The notes under the pieces were generated by a model. That model saw nothing but the letters and a program-made list of their open reading frames with translations. It was not told the origin of the DNA and made no database searches. Position numbers and translations under genes: made by a program. A DNA stretch of 64,000 nucleotides from Minwuia thermotolerans (GTDB lineage: Bacteria > Pseudomonadota > Alphaproteobacteria > Minwuiales > Minwuiaceae), in contig BQJF01000014.1 in the NCBI GenBank assembly GCA_021604565.1, forward strand, positions 1 through 64,000. Direction: 5' to 3'. Each line of letters opens with the position of its first letter. Within the stretch, counting starts at the first letter, position 1. This document shows positions 37,707-46,009 of the stretch, one piece after another.

Positions 37707-38512
37707 CCAACCACTGGCTGCGCTGCATGCATGGCATCCTGATCCGGGAGACGCTGCGCTTCTTCCAGCAGCGGGAGCGGTTTCTGGCGGCACTGGTGCG
37801 CCCGCTGGTCTGGCTGATCGTCTTTGCGGCCGGGTTCCGGACAGCGCTGGGCCTGTCGATCATCGACCCCTACACGACATACATTCCCTACGAGGTCTAT
37901 ATCGTGCCCGGACTGGCAGCGATGGTGATCCTGTTCAACGGCATGCAGAGTTCGCTGTCGCTGGTCTATGACCGGGAAATGGGGTCGATGCGCATGCTGC
38001 TGACCACGCCGCTGCCGCGCTGGTACCTGATCTTCTGCCGCCTGCTGGCCGGGTCGTTCGTGTCCATCCTGCAGGTCTATGCCTTCCTGCTGATCGCGCT
38101 GGCCTTCGGCATCGACCTGCCCGCCAGCGGTCTGATCGCGGTTCTGCCGTCACTGCTGCTGGGCGGACTGATGCTGGGCAGCCTGGGGCTGGTGCTGGCC
38201 GCCGCCATCAAGCAACTGGAGAATTTCGCCGGGATCATGAACTTCGTCATCTTCCCGATGTTCTTCCTCTCCTCCGCGCTCTATCCGCTGTGGAAGATGC
38301 AGGAAACCAGTGAGACGCTCTACTGGATATGCCAGATCAATCCCTTCACCCATGTGGTGGAGCTCATCCGCTTCTCGCTCTACTGGCAACCGGCGCCCGC
38401 ACACCTCGGCTGGTCCCTGCTGGCCTTCGTGCTGTTCGCCGGTGCGGCGCTGTGGATCTATTCCCCAGCGCGTGGCCTGCGGGGCGGGAGCGGCGGTCCG
38501 CCGGGGCGCTGA
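37703..38512 (+). CDS. ABC transporter permease (ABC-2 type)
   Basis: The 269-residue permease has about six hydrophobic segments and the ABC-2 family motif YEVYIVPGLAAMVILFNGMQSSLSLVYDREMGSMRMLLTTPLPRWY. The conserved EMGSMRxLL segment is the coupling region for exporter-type permeases such as NodJ or the PedC-like alcohol transporter. It forms a two-gene exporter with the preceding ATPase, with four bases of overlap. No periplasmic binding protein is present, in keeping with export. Confidence 0.9.
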   Translation: MTNHWLRCMHGILIRETLRFFQQRERFLAALVRPLVWLIVFAAGFRTALGLSIIDPYTTYIPYEVYIVPGLAAMVILFNGMQSSLSLVYDREMGSMRMLLTTPLPRWYLIFCRLLAGSFVSILQVYAFLLIALAFGIDLPASGLIAVLPSLLLGGLMLGSLGLVLAAAIKQLENFAGIMNFVIFPMFFLSSALYPLWKMQETSETLYWICQINPFTHVVELIRFSLYWQPAPAHLGWSLLAFVLFAGAALWIYSPARGLRGGSGGPPGR

Positions 38513-38540
38513 TACCGTCGCCCTTACACGGCGGAACAAC

Positions 38541-38708
38541 CTAATCCGGCGTCAGATCCTTCTCCGCGCGACGACCCTTGCGCCGGTAGACCTTCGCAGA
38601 TTCCCTGACGCGCCGACGGAACAGCGGATGGGCCAGGGCATGCGCCGCCTCATCGCGTCGCGCCGCCGGCTTGCGGTTCCCTCTCCTCTTTCCACGGTTT
38701 CCGGTCAT
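38541..38708 (-). CDS. ArfA-like alternative ribosome-rescue factor
   Basis: This 55-residue basic protein matches the core of ArfA. DEAAHALAHPLFRRRVRES followed by VYRRKGRR aligns with the ALLHDPLFRQRV...YMRKGKH region of the E. coli factor, which recruits RF2 to ribosomes stalled on stop-less mRNA. A GAGGAG site eight bases before ATG 38708 fixes the start; an in-frame ATG at 38726 is less likely. The protein ends soon after the basic motif, like the active truncated form of E. coli ArfA. I see no hairpin within the gene. It is convergent with the ABC permease. Assignment rests on short similarity only. Confidence 0.75.
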   Translation of the reverse strand: MTGNRGKRRGNRKPAARRDEAAHALAHPLFRRRVRESAKVYRRKGRRAEKDLTPD

Positions 38709-38832
38709 CTGCGTTCTCCTCGGCACGCGCGAACATGTAGCGCTGTCGTCTGACAGGACAAACCGCCGCCCCCCTTCCCCTGCCCGGCCCGGCCTGTCAT
38801 CATTCCTTCACACCGTTGCAAGGGGGTTGCTG

Positions 38833-39237
38833 ATGGGAGAGGTGGTCAGTCTCGACGACTACAGTACCGAAGCCCGGCGGGGCCGTGCATCCGCGCCGGG
38901 CGCAACACGACAATCAGGAAACAGTTCCGGCACCATGGATGTCTGTTTCGACCGACGGGAACTCGGTCGCATCCTGAACGTCTATGGCAACATGGTGGCG
39001 AACGGCCACTGGCGGGACTACGCCATCGCCCACGGGCCGGAGCAGGCGACCTTCGCCGTCTTCCAGCGCGCCGCCGAATCGCCGCTGTTCCGCATCACCA
39101 AGACTCCGAAACTGGACCGCAAGCAGGGCGCCTTTCAGGTGGTGTCCCGCGACGGTCGCGTGCTGAAACGGGGCCATGATCTCGACGCAGTGCTGCGCGT
39201 CTTCGACAGCCGTCGTTTCAGCGTGGTGGACGACTGA
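38833..39237 (+). CDS. DUF2794 family protein
   Basis: The 134-residue protein has the DUF2794 core FDRRELGRILNVYGNMVANGHWRDYAI followed by VFQRAAESPLFRITKTPKL and VLKRGHDLDAVLRVFDSRRF. The family is largely restricted to alphaproteobacteria and has no known function. A strong GGGGG leader precedes the ATG at 38833; the frame stays open upstream without similarity. The N-terminal 35 residues are low-complexity and variable. It supports the taxonomic reading of the window. Confidence 0.88.
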   Translation: MGEVVSLDDYSTEARRGRASAPGATRQSGNSSGTMDVCFDRRELGRILNVYGNMVANGHWRDYAIAHGPEQATFAVFQRAAESPLFRITKTPKLDRKQGAFQVVSRDGRVLKRGHDLDAVLRVFDSRRFSVVDD

Positions 39238-39334
39238 ACAACGTGGCAGGGTGCGTTGCCTGAAACGGACCATCCAAGGTCCGGCGGCAAGGCTGTGCGA
39301 ATGCGGCACTCACGATCGGGGAGGATGGATCGGC

Positions 39335-40867
39335 ATGACGGGAGAGATCATCAGCGGCAACCGGGTTCTGACCCTGGAACAGCGGACGCTGAACACGGCC
39401 AGGGCGGCGCGGGCGCTGCATGAATCAGGCATCGGCCTGGACGACTGCGTCGCACTGTACCTGCGCAACGACTTTCCCTTCTTCGAGGCTTCGGGCGCCT
39501 GCGCCCAGGTTGGTGCCTACGCAACCCCGATCAACTGGCACTACACGGCGGAGGAAGCCACCTACATCCTGCGCGACTGCGATGCGAAGGTGGTGGTGAT
39601 CCATTCCGACCTGCTGCCGCCGATCCTGGATTCGATCCCCGATGGCGTGCTGGTGGTCGTCGTGCCGACACCGGACGAAATCGCGGCGGCCTATGGCGTC
39701 AATGCCGCGGTGGATCTGCCGAAAGGCGCGGTGCTCTGGTCGGACTTCATTGCCGATCGGGAACCCTGGACCGAACTGCCGCCCGCCAGCCGCGGCACCA
39801 TGATCTATACCTCCGGCACCACCGGAAACCCGAAGGGCGTGCGACGTGACCCGATGGACGAGGACGCGCAGGCCCAGACCACGCAGATGGTGTTCGAAGG
39901 CTTCGGCGTCCCCGCCGATTCCTCTGGCATTCGCTGTGCCATGACCGGACCGATGTATCACAGCGCGCCCAATGCCTATGGCCTCGCGGCGGCGCGGGGC
40001 GGCGGCACGATCCACCTGCAGGCGCGCTTCGATGCCGAGGACCTGCTGCGCATGATCGACGAACTGAAGCTGACCCACATGCATGTGGTGCCCACCATGT
40101 TCGTTCGCCTGCTGCGTCTGCCGCCGGAGGTGCGCGCGAAGTACGATGTCTCCAGCCTGGTGCATGTCATTCATGGTGCCGCCCCCTGCCCGCCGGACGC
40201 GAAGAAGCAGATGATCGAATGGTGGGGACCGGTGATCTACGAATACTACGGCTCGACGGAGAACGGCATCGTCACCGTGGTCACCAGCGAGATGGCGCTG
40301 TCCAAGCACGGCACGGTGGGCAAGCCGATCGCGGGCAATGTCATCCGCATTCTGGACGATGACGGCAAGGATCTCCCGGCCGGGGAGATTGGCGAGGTCT
40401 ATATCTGGCGCCCGAACCGCACCGATTTCACCTACAACAAGCGCGACGCCGCGCGGAAGGAAATGGAGATCGACGGTTTCCTGACCAACGGCGACATGGG
40501 CTGGCTGGACGAGGATGGTTGCCTGTTCCTGGCCGACCGCAAGAACGACATGGTGATCTCCGGCGGAGTGAACATCTACCCTGCCGAGATCGAGAAGGTG
40601 CTGATCGGCTGCCCCGGCGTGCGGGACTGCGCCGTCTTCGGCATTCCGGACGCGGAATTCGGCGAGTCCCTGGCCGCCCATATCGAGATCACGGACCCGA
40701 ACCTGGCACCGGAAGACGTCCAGTCCTACCTGCGCCAGCACCTGGCCAAGTTCAAGGTGCCCCGCAAGGTGGTGATCGACGAAGCCCTGCCACGCGAGGA
40801 CTCGGGGAAGATCTTCAAGCGCAAGATCCGCGAACCCTACTGGGCCGGAATGCCCCGCCGCATCTGA
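39335..40867 (+). CDS. Acyl-CoA ligase (AMP-binding, ANL family)
   Basis: This 510-residue ANL enzyme has the P-loop MIYTSGTTGNPKGVRR (about 148-163), the adenylate-binding YEYYGSTENG, the hinge GDMGWLDEDGCLFLADRKNDM, the NIYPAEIEKVL turn, and the C-terminal lysine in REDSGKIFKRKIRE. It would activate a fatty or aromatic acid to its CoA ester. The start at 39335 follows a GGGGAGGA leader by nine bases. It lies about 100 bases after the DUF2794 gene and converges on an AidB-type dehydrogenase. The exact acid cannot be named. Confidence 0.9.
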   Translation: MTGEIISGNRVLTLEQRTLNTARAARALHESGIGLDDCVALYLRNDFPFFEASGACAQVGAYATPINWHYTAEEATYILRDCDAKVVVIHSDLLPPILDSIPDGVLVVVVPTPDEIAAAYGVNAAVDLPKGAVLWSDFIADREPWTELPPASRGTMIYTSGTTGNPKGVRRDPMDEDAQAQTTQMVFEGFGVPADSSGIRCAMTGPMYHSAPNAYGLAAARGGGTIHLQARFDAEDLLRMIDELKLTHMHVVPTMFVRLLRLPPEVRAKYDVSSLVHVIHGAAPCPPDAKKQMIEWWGPVIYEYYGSTENGIVTVVTSEMALSKHGTVGKPIAGNVIRILDDDGKDLPAGEIGEVYIWRPNRTDFTYNKRDAARKEMEIDGFLTNGDMGWLDEDGCLFLADRKNDMVISGGVNIYPAEIEKVLIGCPGVRDCAVFGIPDAEFGESLAAHIEITDPNLAPEDVQSYLRQHLAKFKVPRKVVIDEALPREDSGKIFKRKIREPYWAGMPRRI

Positions 40868-40909
40868 GAACGACGGGACTGTCGTCCGGCTAACCGAGGT
40901 GTCGCCCCC

Positions 40910-42583
40910 TCACGCCGCTACGGGGGTGGCGCGATCAATCATCGGCTGCAGGTCCAGCCCCGGTTCCAGGGTGCCGAAGGCGTGGCCCCAGTTGCCATCA
41001 AGGCGGCTTGCCAGGAAGGCGTCGGCGACGGCTGTCGGCGCGTGGGCAGTCAGCAGTGTGGCCTGCAGCGTCAGCGCCATGCGCTCCACCACCGCACGGG
41101 CGCGGAACTCGATATCCTCCAGCCGTCCCAGCTCGCCCATCAGCGCGTCGATGGCCCGGTCAAGGCGGGTGTCGCGTCCACGCGCGGCATTGATCTCGGC
41201 CACGAAGGCTTCCACCGAGTCCGGCTCGCGCTGCATGGCACGCAGCACGTCGAGGCAGATGATATTGCCTGATCCCTCCCAGATGCCGTTCAGCGGAGAC
41301 TCACGATAGAGGCGCGGCAGGATTGTCTCCTCCACGTAGCCAGCGCCACCGAGGCACTCCATGGCTTCGCCTACCACCACGCCGACACGCTTGCATGTCC
41401 AGTACTTGCCGACCGCAACACCGAGGCGGGCGAAGGCCGCAGCCTGCTCGTCGCCTGCGCCCTCGTCGAAGGCGCGGGCCAGGCGCATGGACAACATGGT
41501 CGCTGCCTCCTGCTCCAGCGACAGGTCGGCGATGACATTGCGCATCAGCGGCTGCTGCGACAGCTTCCGCTGGAACGCCATGCGGTGCTCCACATGGTGT
41601 CCCGCCTGAATTACCGCCTGTCGCATCAGGGCAGTCGGGCCGATGGTGCAGTCCAGCCGCGTGTGGGTGACCATGGAGATGATGGTGCGGACTCCGCGTC
41701 CCTCCTCCCCCACCATCATCGCCTCGGCACCGTGATATTCGATCTCGCTGGAGGCATTTGACTTGTTGCCCAGCTTGTCCTTCAGGCGCTGAAGCTGGAT
41801 GGCATTGCGGCTGCCGTCCTGGCGCCAGCGCGGCACCAGGAAGCAGGAAACACCGGCGTCCTCCTCCGTATAAGCCAGGGTCAGGAAGGAATCGCACATG
41901 GGGGCGGAACAGAACCACTTGTGCCCGGTGAGCTCATAGATCTCTCCCGGCCCCTGACGTCCGCGTGCCACGGCACGGGTTGTATTGGCACGGATGTCGG
42001 AACCGCCCTGTTTCTCCGTCATCGCCATGCCGATGGTCAGGCCGGTCTTCTGTGCCGCCGGGATGGAACGGCTGTCGTAGGACCGGCTCATCACACCCTG
42101 CTGCCAGAAGGCGGTCGCCTCCGGCTGGCGCAGCAGTGCCGGTGTCGCGGCATAGGTCATGGTCAGAGGGCAGCAGACCCCGGCCTCCACCTGGTACATC
42201 ATGTACAGCATGGCCGCGTGGGCGACATGGCCACCGGGCTTGCCTTCCCAGGCAATGGAGTGCTGTCCGTGCTTCATGCCCAGCGCCATCAGGGCGTGGT
42301 AGCCGGGGTGGAACTCGGCCTCATCCACCCGCTGGCCATAGCGGTCATGGGTCCTCAGCACCGGCGGGAAGGCGTTGGCCAGACGCCCGTGCTCCAGGTT
42401 ATCGGCCTGCCCGAGTTCCGCGCCATAGGCGTCGATCGCCGCCGCGTGTCCTGCCGCGCCCTCCCGCGCCAGCGCCTCCACCAGCGCAGGATCGGAACGG
42501 CAAAGGTTGTAGTCCTCCAGCGGTGGCGGCTGGTTGAAGACCTCATGCGTCGCCAGGTCGGTACGGGGATTGTGGGCAGCCAT
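40910..42583 (-). CDS. aidB: AidB-type acyl-CoA dehydrogenase family protein
   Basis: The 557-residue protein matches AidB in length and N-terminus: THEVFNQPPPLEDYNLCRSDPAL, GRLANAFPPVL, EFHPGYHALM, and VEAGVCCPLTMTYAATPAL all parallel the E. coli protein. The FAD region MTEKQGGSDIRANTT and the C-terminal ECLGGAGYVEETILPRLYRESPLNGIWEGSGN are intact. AidB binds DNA and FAD, is part of the adaptive response to alkylating agents, and has weak isovaleryl-CoA dehydrogenase activity. No ada or alkB is adjacent here; its neighbours are an acyl-CoA ligase and an amidohydrolase, so a metabolic role is possible. Confidence 0.88.
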   Translation of the reverse strand: MAAHNPRTDLATHEVFNQPPPLEDYNLCRSDPALVEALAREGAAGHAAAIDAYGAELGQADNLEHGRLANAFPPVLRTHDRYGQRVDEAEFHPGYHALMALGMKHGQHSIAWEGKPGGHVAHAAMLYMMYQVEAGVCCPLTMTYAATPALLRQPEATAFWQQGVMSRSYDSRSIPAAQKTGLTIGMAMTEKQGGSDIRANTTRAVARGRQGPGEIYELTGHKWFCSAPMCDSFLTLAYTEEDAGVSCFLVPRWRQDGSRNAIQLQRLKDKLGNKSNASSEIEYHGAEAMMVGEEGRGVRTIISMVTHTRLDCTIGPTALMRQAVIQAGHHVEHRMAFQRKLSQQPLMRNVIADLSLEQEAATMLSMRLARAFDEGAGDEQAAAFARLGVAVGKYWTCKRVGVVVGEAMECLGGAGYVEETILPRLYRESPLNGIWEGSGNIICLDVLRAMQREPDSVEAFVAEINAARGRDTRLDRAIDALMGELGRLEDIEFRARAVVERMALTLQATLLTAHAPTAVADAFLASRLDGNWGHAFGTLEPGLDLQPMIDRATPVAA

Positions 42584-42672
42584 GGCAATTCCTCCCTTGT
42601 CGCGGCGTGTATCTGGCGGTGAGTATGGTCCCAGCCGAGAGACAATGGCAAACGACGCGGAGGAGGCGTGGA

Positions 42673-43953
42673 ATGGTTGACCAGGAACTGGCGAAACGGA
42701 TCGTGGCGGAGGTGGATCGCGGTTTCGACGCGCAGATCGCCTTCACGCAGGACCTCGTCCGCTATCCCTCCCAGCGGGGTCAGGAACATACCGCGCAGGA
42801 CTTCCTGCATGACGCCTTCGCCGAGCGCGGCCTGAAGATGGACCGCTGGACCATTGATGTCGGCGATATCGAGCATCATCCGGGATTCTCCCCGGTCAAT
42901 GTCTCCTATGACAATGCGGTCAACGTGGTCGGTACCCACCGTCCGCGCGACGAGACCGGCCGGTCCCTGATCCTGAACGGCCATGTCGACGTGGTCCCCG
43001 TCGGTCCCCTCGACATGTGGACAGCCCCGCCCTACGAACCACGCATCGAAGGCGACTGGCTCTATGGCCGTGGTTCCGGCGACATGAAGGCCGGGATCGC
43101 CGCCAATCTCTATGCACTCGACGCCCTGAAACGGGCCGGGGTGCAGCCGGCCGCGACCGTCTACATGCAGTCGGTCACGGAGGAGGAATGTACCGGCAAC
43201 GGCGCCCTCGCCTGTCTGACACGCGGCTATCACGCCGACGCCGTGCTGATCACGGAGCCGACGCACGACTGCCTGGTGCGCGCCAATGTCGGCGTCCTCT
43301 GGTTCCAGGTCGAGGTGCGGGGCCGCCCCGCGCATGTCTATGAATCCAGCGTCGGCTCCAGCGCCATCATCGCCGCCTATGGCCTGATCAACGCGTTGCA
43401 GGGGCTGGAATCGGAGATGAACGGGGAGAAAGGCGACCACCGTTATTTCGAGGACATGGCCAAGCCGATCACCATCAATGTCGGCAAGATCGCGGGCGGC
43501 GACTGGGCTTCCTCTGTCCCGGCCTGGTGCCGCTTCGACGTGCGGGCCGGTATCTATCCCGGCACTTCGGTGGAGGAGGCGAAGCAGCGCGTCGAACAGG
43601 CCCTGCGAGCGGCCTGCATCGATGATCCGTTCCTGTCGAACCATCCGCCCAGCATCACCTACAACGGCTTCACGGCAGAGGGCTACACGCTGGAACCGGG
43701 GTCGGACGCGGAGGCCTGCCTGGCTGCAGCCCACCAGCGGGTGCGGGATGTTGCCCTGACCGACGCCACCATGCCCGCCTATCTCGATGCCCGCGTTGCC
43801 GTGCTCTATGACGACACGCCCGCCCTTGTCTACGGGCCGGTGTCGGAACATATCCATGGCTTCGACGAGCGCGTCAGCATCAGTTCGACGCGGGAGGTCA
43901 CGCGCACGGTCGCACTGTTCATGGCCGACTGGTGCGGCGTGGAGACGGTTTGA
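42673..43953 (+). CDS. M20-family metallohydrolase (ArgE/DapE type)
   Basis: The 426-residue enzyme has the metal site of M20 peptidases: LNGHVDVVPVGPLDMW (His and Asp near residue 103), YGRGSGDMKAG (bridging Asp near 139), the catalytic glutamate pair in TEEECTGNGA (about 175), and a final histidine in EHIHGFDERV. It hydrolyses an N-acyl or peptide-like amide. The start at 42673 follows a GGAGG site; the upstream frame is open. It matches the ArgE/DapE-like deacylase group but not ArgE itself closely enough to name. It is divergent from aidB and upstream of the MDR reductase by 57 bases. Confidence 0.88.
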   Translation: MVDQELAKRIVAEVDRGFDAQIAFTQDLVRYPSQRGQEHTAQDFLHDAFAERGLKMDRWTIDVGDIEHHPGFSPVNVSYDNAVNVVGTHRPRDETGRSLILNGHVDVVPVGPLDMWTAPPYEPRIEGDWLYGRGSGDMKAGIAANLYALDALKRAGVQPAATVYMQSVTEEECTGNGALACLTRGYHADAVLITEPTHDCLVRANVGVLWFQVEVRGRPAHVYESSVGSSAIIAAYGLINALQGLESEMNGEKGDHRYFEDMAKPITINVGKIAGGDWASSVPAWCRFDVRAGIYPGTSVEEAKQRVEQALRAACIDDPFLSNHPPSITYNGFTAEGYTLEPGSDAEACLAAAHQRVRDVALTDATMPAYLDARVAVLYDDTPALVYGPVSEHIHGFDERVSISSTREVTRTVALFMADWCGVETV

Positions 43954-44010
43954 GCCGTCGGCGCTGACTGAGTCGTTTGCAGACAAACACCACAACGGGG
44001 AGACAACATC

Positions 44011-45021
44011 ATGAAGGCTGCACTGCTGACGACGCCGGGCATCGCCAATCTGGCCATCACCGACATGGCGGAACCGGAGCCTGGGCCCGGCGAGGTCAAG
44101 GTCCGCATCCGTGCCAGTTCGCTGAACTACCGCGACCTGATCACGGTGGAGGGCGGCTATGGCTCGAAGCAGAAGCAGGACGGGCTGATCCCGCTCTCGG
44201 ACGGGGCAGGGGAAGTGGTCGCCGTGGGGGCCGGTGTGACCGGGTTCGGACCCGGTGACCGGGTGACCCCGATCTTCTTCACCGACTGGCAGGGGGGTGA
44301 GCCCACCGCGCAGGGTATGGCGAAGGCGCTGGGAGGCTCGGCGCAGGGTTGTGCGGCGGAATTCGCCTGCTTTCCCGCCCATGGGCTGGTCCGCACCCCC
44401 GCCTATCTGAGCGATGCGGAGGCCGCCAGCACGGTCTGCGCCGGGCTGACCGCCTGGCAGGCGGTGGTGGAACAGGGCCGCATCCGCCCCGGCGACTGGG
44501 TACTGACCCAGGGCACCGGCGGCGTCTCGATCTTCGCGCTGCAGTTCGCCAAGGCAATGGGCGCACGGGTGATCGCCACCACATCCTCCGACGCCAAGGC
44601 CGCAAAGCTGCGGGAACTGGGCGCGGATCAGGTGCTGAACTATCGCGACATCACCGACTGGGGCAAGGCGGCGAAGAGCCTGACCGGCGGTGCCGGGGTC
44701 GATCTGGTGGTGGAGGTCGGCGGTGCCGGGACTCTCGGTCAGTCGCTCCGCGCAGTGCGGATCGGCGGCACCATCGCCATGATCGGCGTGCTCGCCGGGC
44801 AGAAGAGCGAGATCAACATGGGTTTCGTGCTGATGACCAACAGCCGTATCCAGGGCATCACCGTCGGCAGCCGGGAAATGCACATGGCGATGTACAAGGC
44901 CATGGAAGCGCATGACATCCACCCCGTCATCTCCGACACATACCCGCTGGCGGAAATCCGGGACGCCATGGCGCATCAGCAGGCAGGTCGCCATTTCGGC
45001 AAGGTAGCACTGGAGATCTGA
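44011..45021 (+). CDS. MDR-family NAD(P)-dependent alcohol dehydrogenase/quinone reductase
   Basis: The 336-residue medium-chain reductase has the N-terminal GroES-like fold with SLNYRDLITVEGGYG and the Rossmann motif TQGTGGVSIFALQFAKAMGARVIATTSS (about 170-197). The structural and catalytic zinc cysteines of alcohol dehydrogenases are missing, so it is of the zinc-free quinone reductase or enoyl reductase type. It would use NAD(P)H; the substrate is unknown. The gene may be cotranscribed with the M20 hydrolase. A perfect hairpin follows. Confidence 0.86.
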   Translation: MKAALLTTPGIANLAITDMAEPEPGPGEVKVRIRASSLNYRDLITVEGGYGSKQKQDGLIPLSDGAGEVVAVGAGVTGFGPGDRVTPIFFTDWQGGEPTAQGMAKALGGSAQGCAAEFACFPAHGLVRTPAYLSDAEAASTVCAGLTAWQAVVEQGRIRPGDWVLTQGTGGVSIFALQFAKAMGARVIATTSSDAKAAKLRELGADQVLNYRDITDWGKAAKSLTGGAGVDLVVEVGGAGTLGQSLRAVRIGGTIAMIGVLAGQKSEINMGFVLMTNSRIQGITVGSREMHMAMYKAMEAHDIHPVISDTYPLAEIRDAMAHQQAGRHFGKVALEI

Positions 45022-45055
45022 GCCGGTCGGCAGGACCGGCGCGGGCAGATTGAGG

Positions 45056-45090
45056 CATTGCGCTCGCGGATCTGGTCCGCGAGCGCAATG
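45056..45090. terminator. Strong hairpin between convergent genes
   Basis: A perfect 15-bp stem (45056-45070 and 45076-45090, starting CATTGCGCTCGCGGA) with loop TCTGG separates the convergent MDR and SDR genes. A smaller stem (GCCGGTC, 45022-45040) precedes it. It has no T-tract and resembles the hairpins at 6.4-6.7 and 9.2-9.3 kb, whose inner stem is also GGA/TCC. Confidence 0.65.
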
Positions 45091-45123
45091 TCGTCGGGGC
45101 CGTATTGCGGCTCCGTCCCTGCC

Positions 45124-45900
45124 TCAGCCGCCGGAGATGGTCACGCCACCATCGACACTGATGGTCTGACCGGTGAGGAAGCTGCCTTCCTTCGACGCCA
45201 TGTAGACGGCAAGACCAGCGATCTCCTCCGGCTCACCGATGCGGTTCAGCGGAGCCTGTGCCTCCGAACGGGCACGGAACTTCGGGTCTTCCCAGAGCGC
45301 GCGGGCAAAGTCGGTCTTGATCAGGCCCGGCGCGATGGCATTGGCGCGGATGTTGTGATGGCCGAACTCGCAGGCCAGGTTCCGCACAAGCTGCATGTCG
45401 GCAGCCTTGGAGATGCAATACCCGCCGATCACCTTCGATCCGCGATGTCCCCCGATGGACGAGACGATGATGATCGCGCCGTCCTTCCGCTCGATCATCT
45501 CCGGGATCACCATCGAACACAGCCAATGGTTCGACTTGATGTTCACGTTCATGATCTTGTCGAAGGCGTCATCGGGGATGTCGAGCGAGGAACCGTAGTA
45601 GGGGTTCACCGCCGCATTGCCGACCAGGATATCGATGGGACCGAATTCCTTGCGGGTCTCGGCAACAAGCTGCTCCAGTTGTTCCTTGTAGGAAATGTTG
45701 CACGGAATGCCGATGGCCCTGCCGCCGTTCGCGGCATGGTTGGCATTGATGTCCCTTGTGACTTCTTCCACCGCGTCCGCCTTGCGGCTTGAAACAACGA
45801 CATTGGCACCCTGCTTCGCGAAGGCCTCCGCAATGGCCTTGCCGATGCCCTTCGTGGAGCCGGTAACGATGGCGGTCTTGCCGCGCAGATCAAACATCAT
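45124..45900 (-). CDS. Short-chain dehydrogenase/reductase
   Basis: The 258-residue SDR has the nucleotide motif VTGSTKGIG (about 12-20), NAAVNP, the catalytic Ser in IVSSIGG, and the Tyr/Lys pair in YCISK, followed by NAIAPGLIKTDFA. It is a classical NAD(P)-dependent oxidoreductase, similar in overall sequence to DHRS4-like carbonyl reductases. The start is ATG 45900, or 45897 from the ATGATG pair, after a GAGAGAAAG leader. It stands alone, converging on the MDR gene. The substrate is unknown. Confidence 0.9.
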   Translation of the reverse strand: MMFDLRGKTAIVTGSTKGIGKAIAEAFAKQGANVVVSSRKADAVEEVTRDINANHAANGGRAIGIPCNISYKEQLEQLVAETRKEFGPIDILVGNAAVNPYYGSSLDIPDDAFDKIMNVNIKSNHWLCSMVIPEMIERKDGAIIIVSSIGGHRGSKVIGGYCISKAADMQLVRNLACEFGHHNIRANAIAPGLIKTDFARALWEDPKFRARSEAQAPLNRIGEPEEIAGLAVYMASKEGSFLTGQTISVDGGVTISGG

Positions 45901-46009
45901 GGTCTTTCTCTCCCCCTCAGGTTTCCGGCACGGACGCCGGTGTCTGCCGGCACATTAGATGGTTCTCGCACGGGATGGAATCGGTGGTGCGGTGATAGTG
46001 CCCATTCAC

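Noticed and set aside
40910-42583. Alkylation-damage operon around aidB
   Set aside because: No ada, alkA or alkB gene lies nearby; the neighbours are ordinary metabolic genes.
42355-44994. 879-codon open frame on the minus strand across the M20 and MDR genes
   Set aside because: It overlaps several well-supported genes on the other strand and has no recognisable domain.
45901-46009. soxX or another short sox gene next to soxA
   Set aside because: The 109-base gap has no credible reading frame or CXXCH motif.
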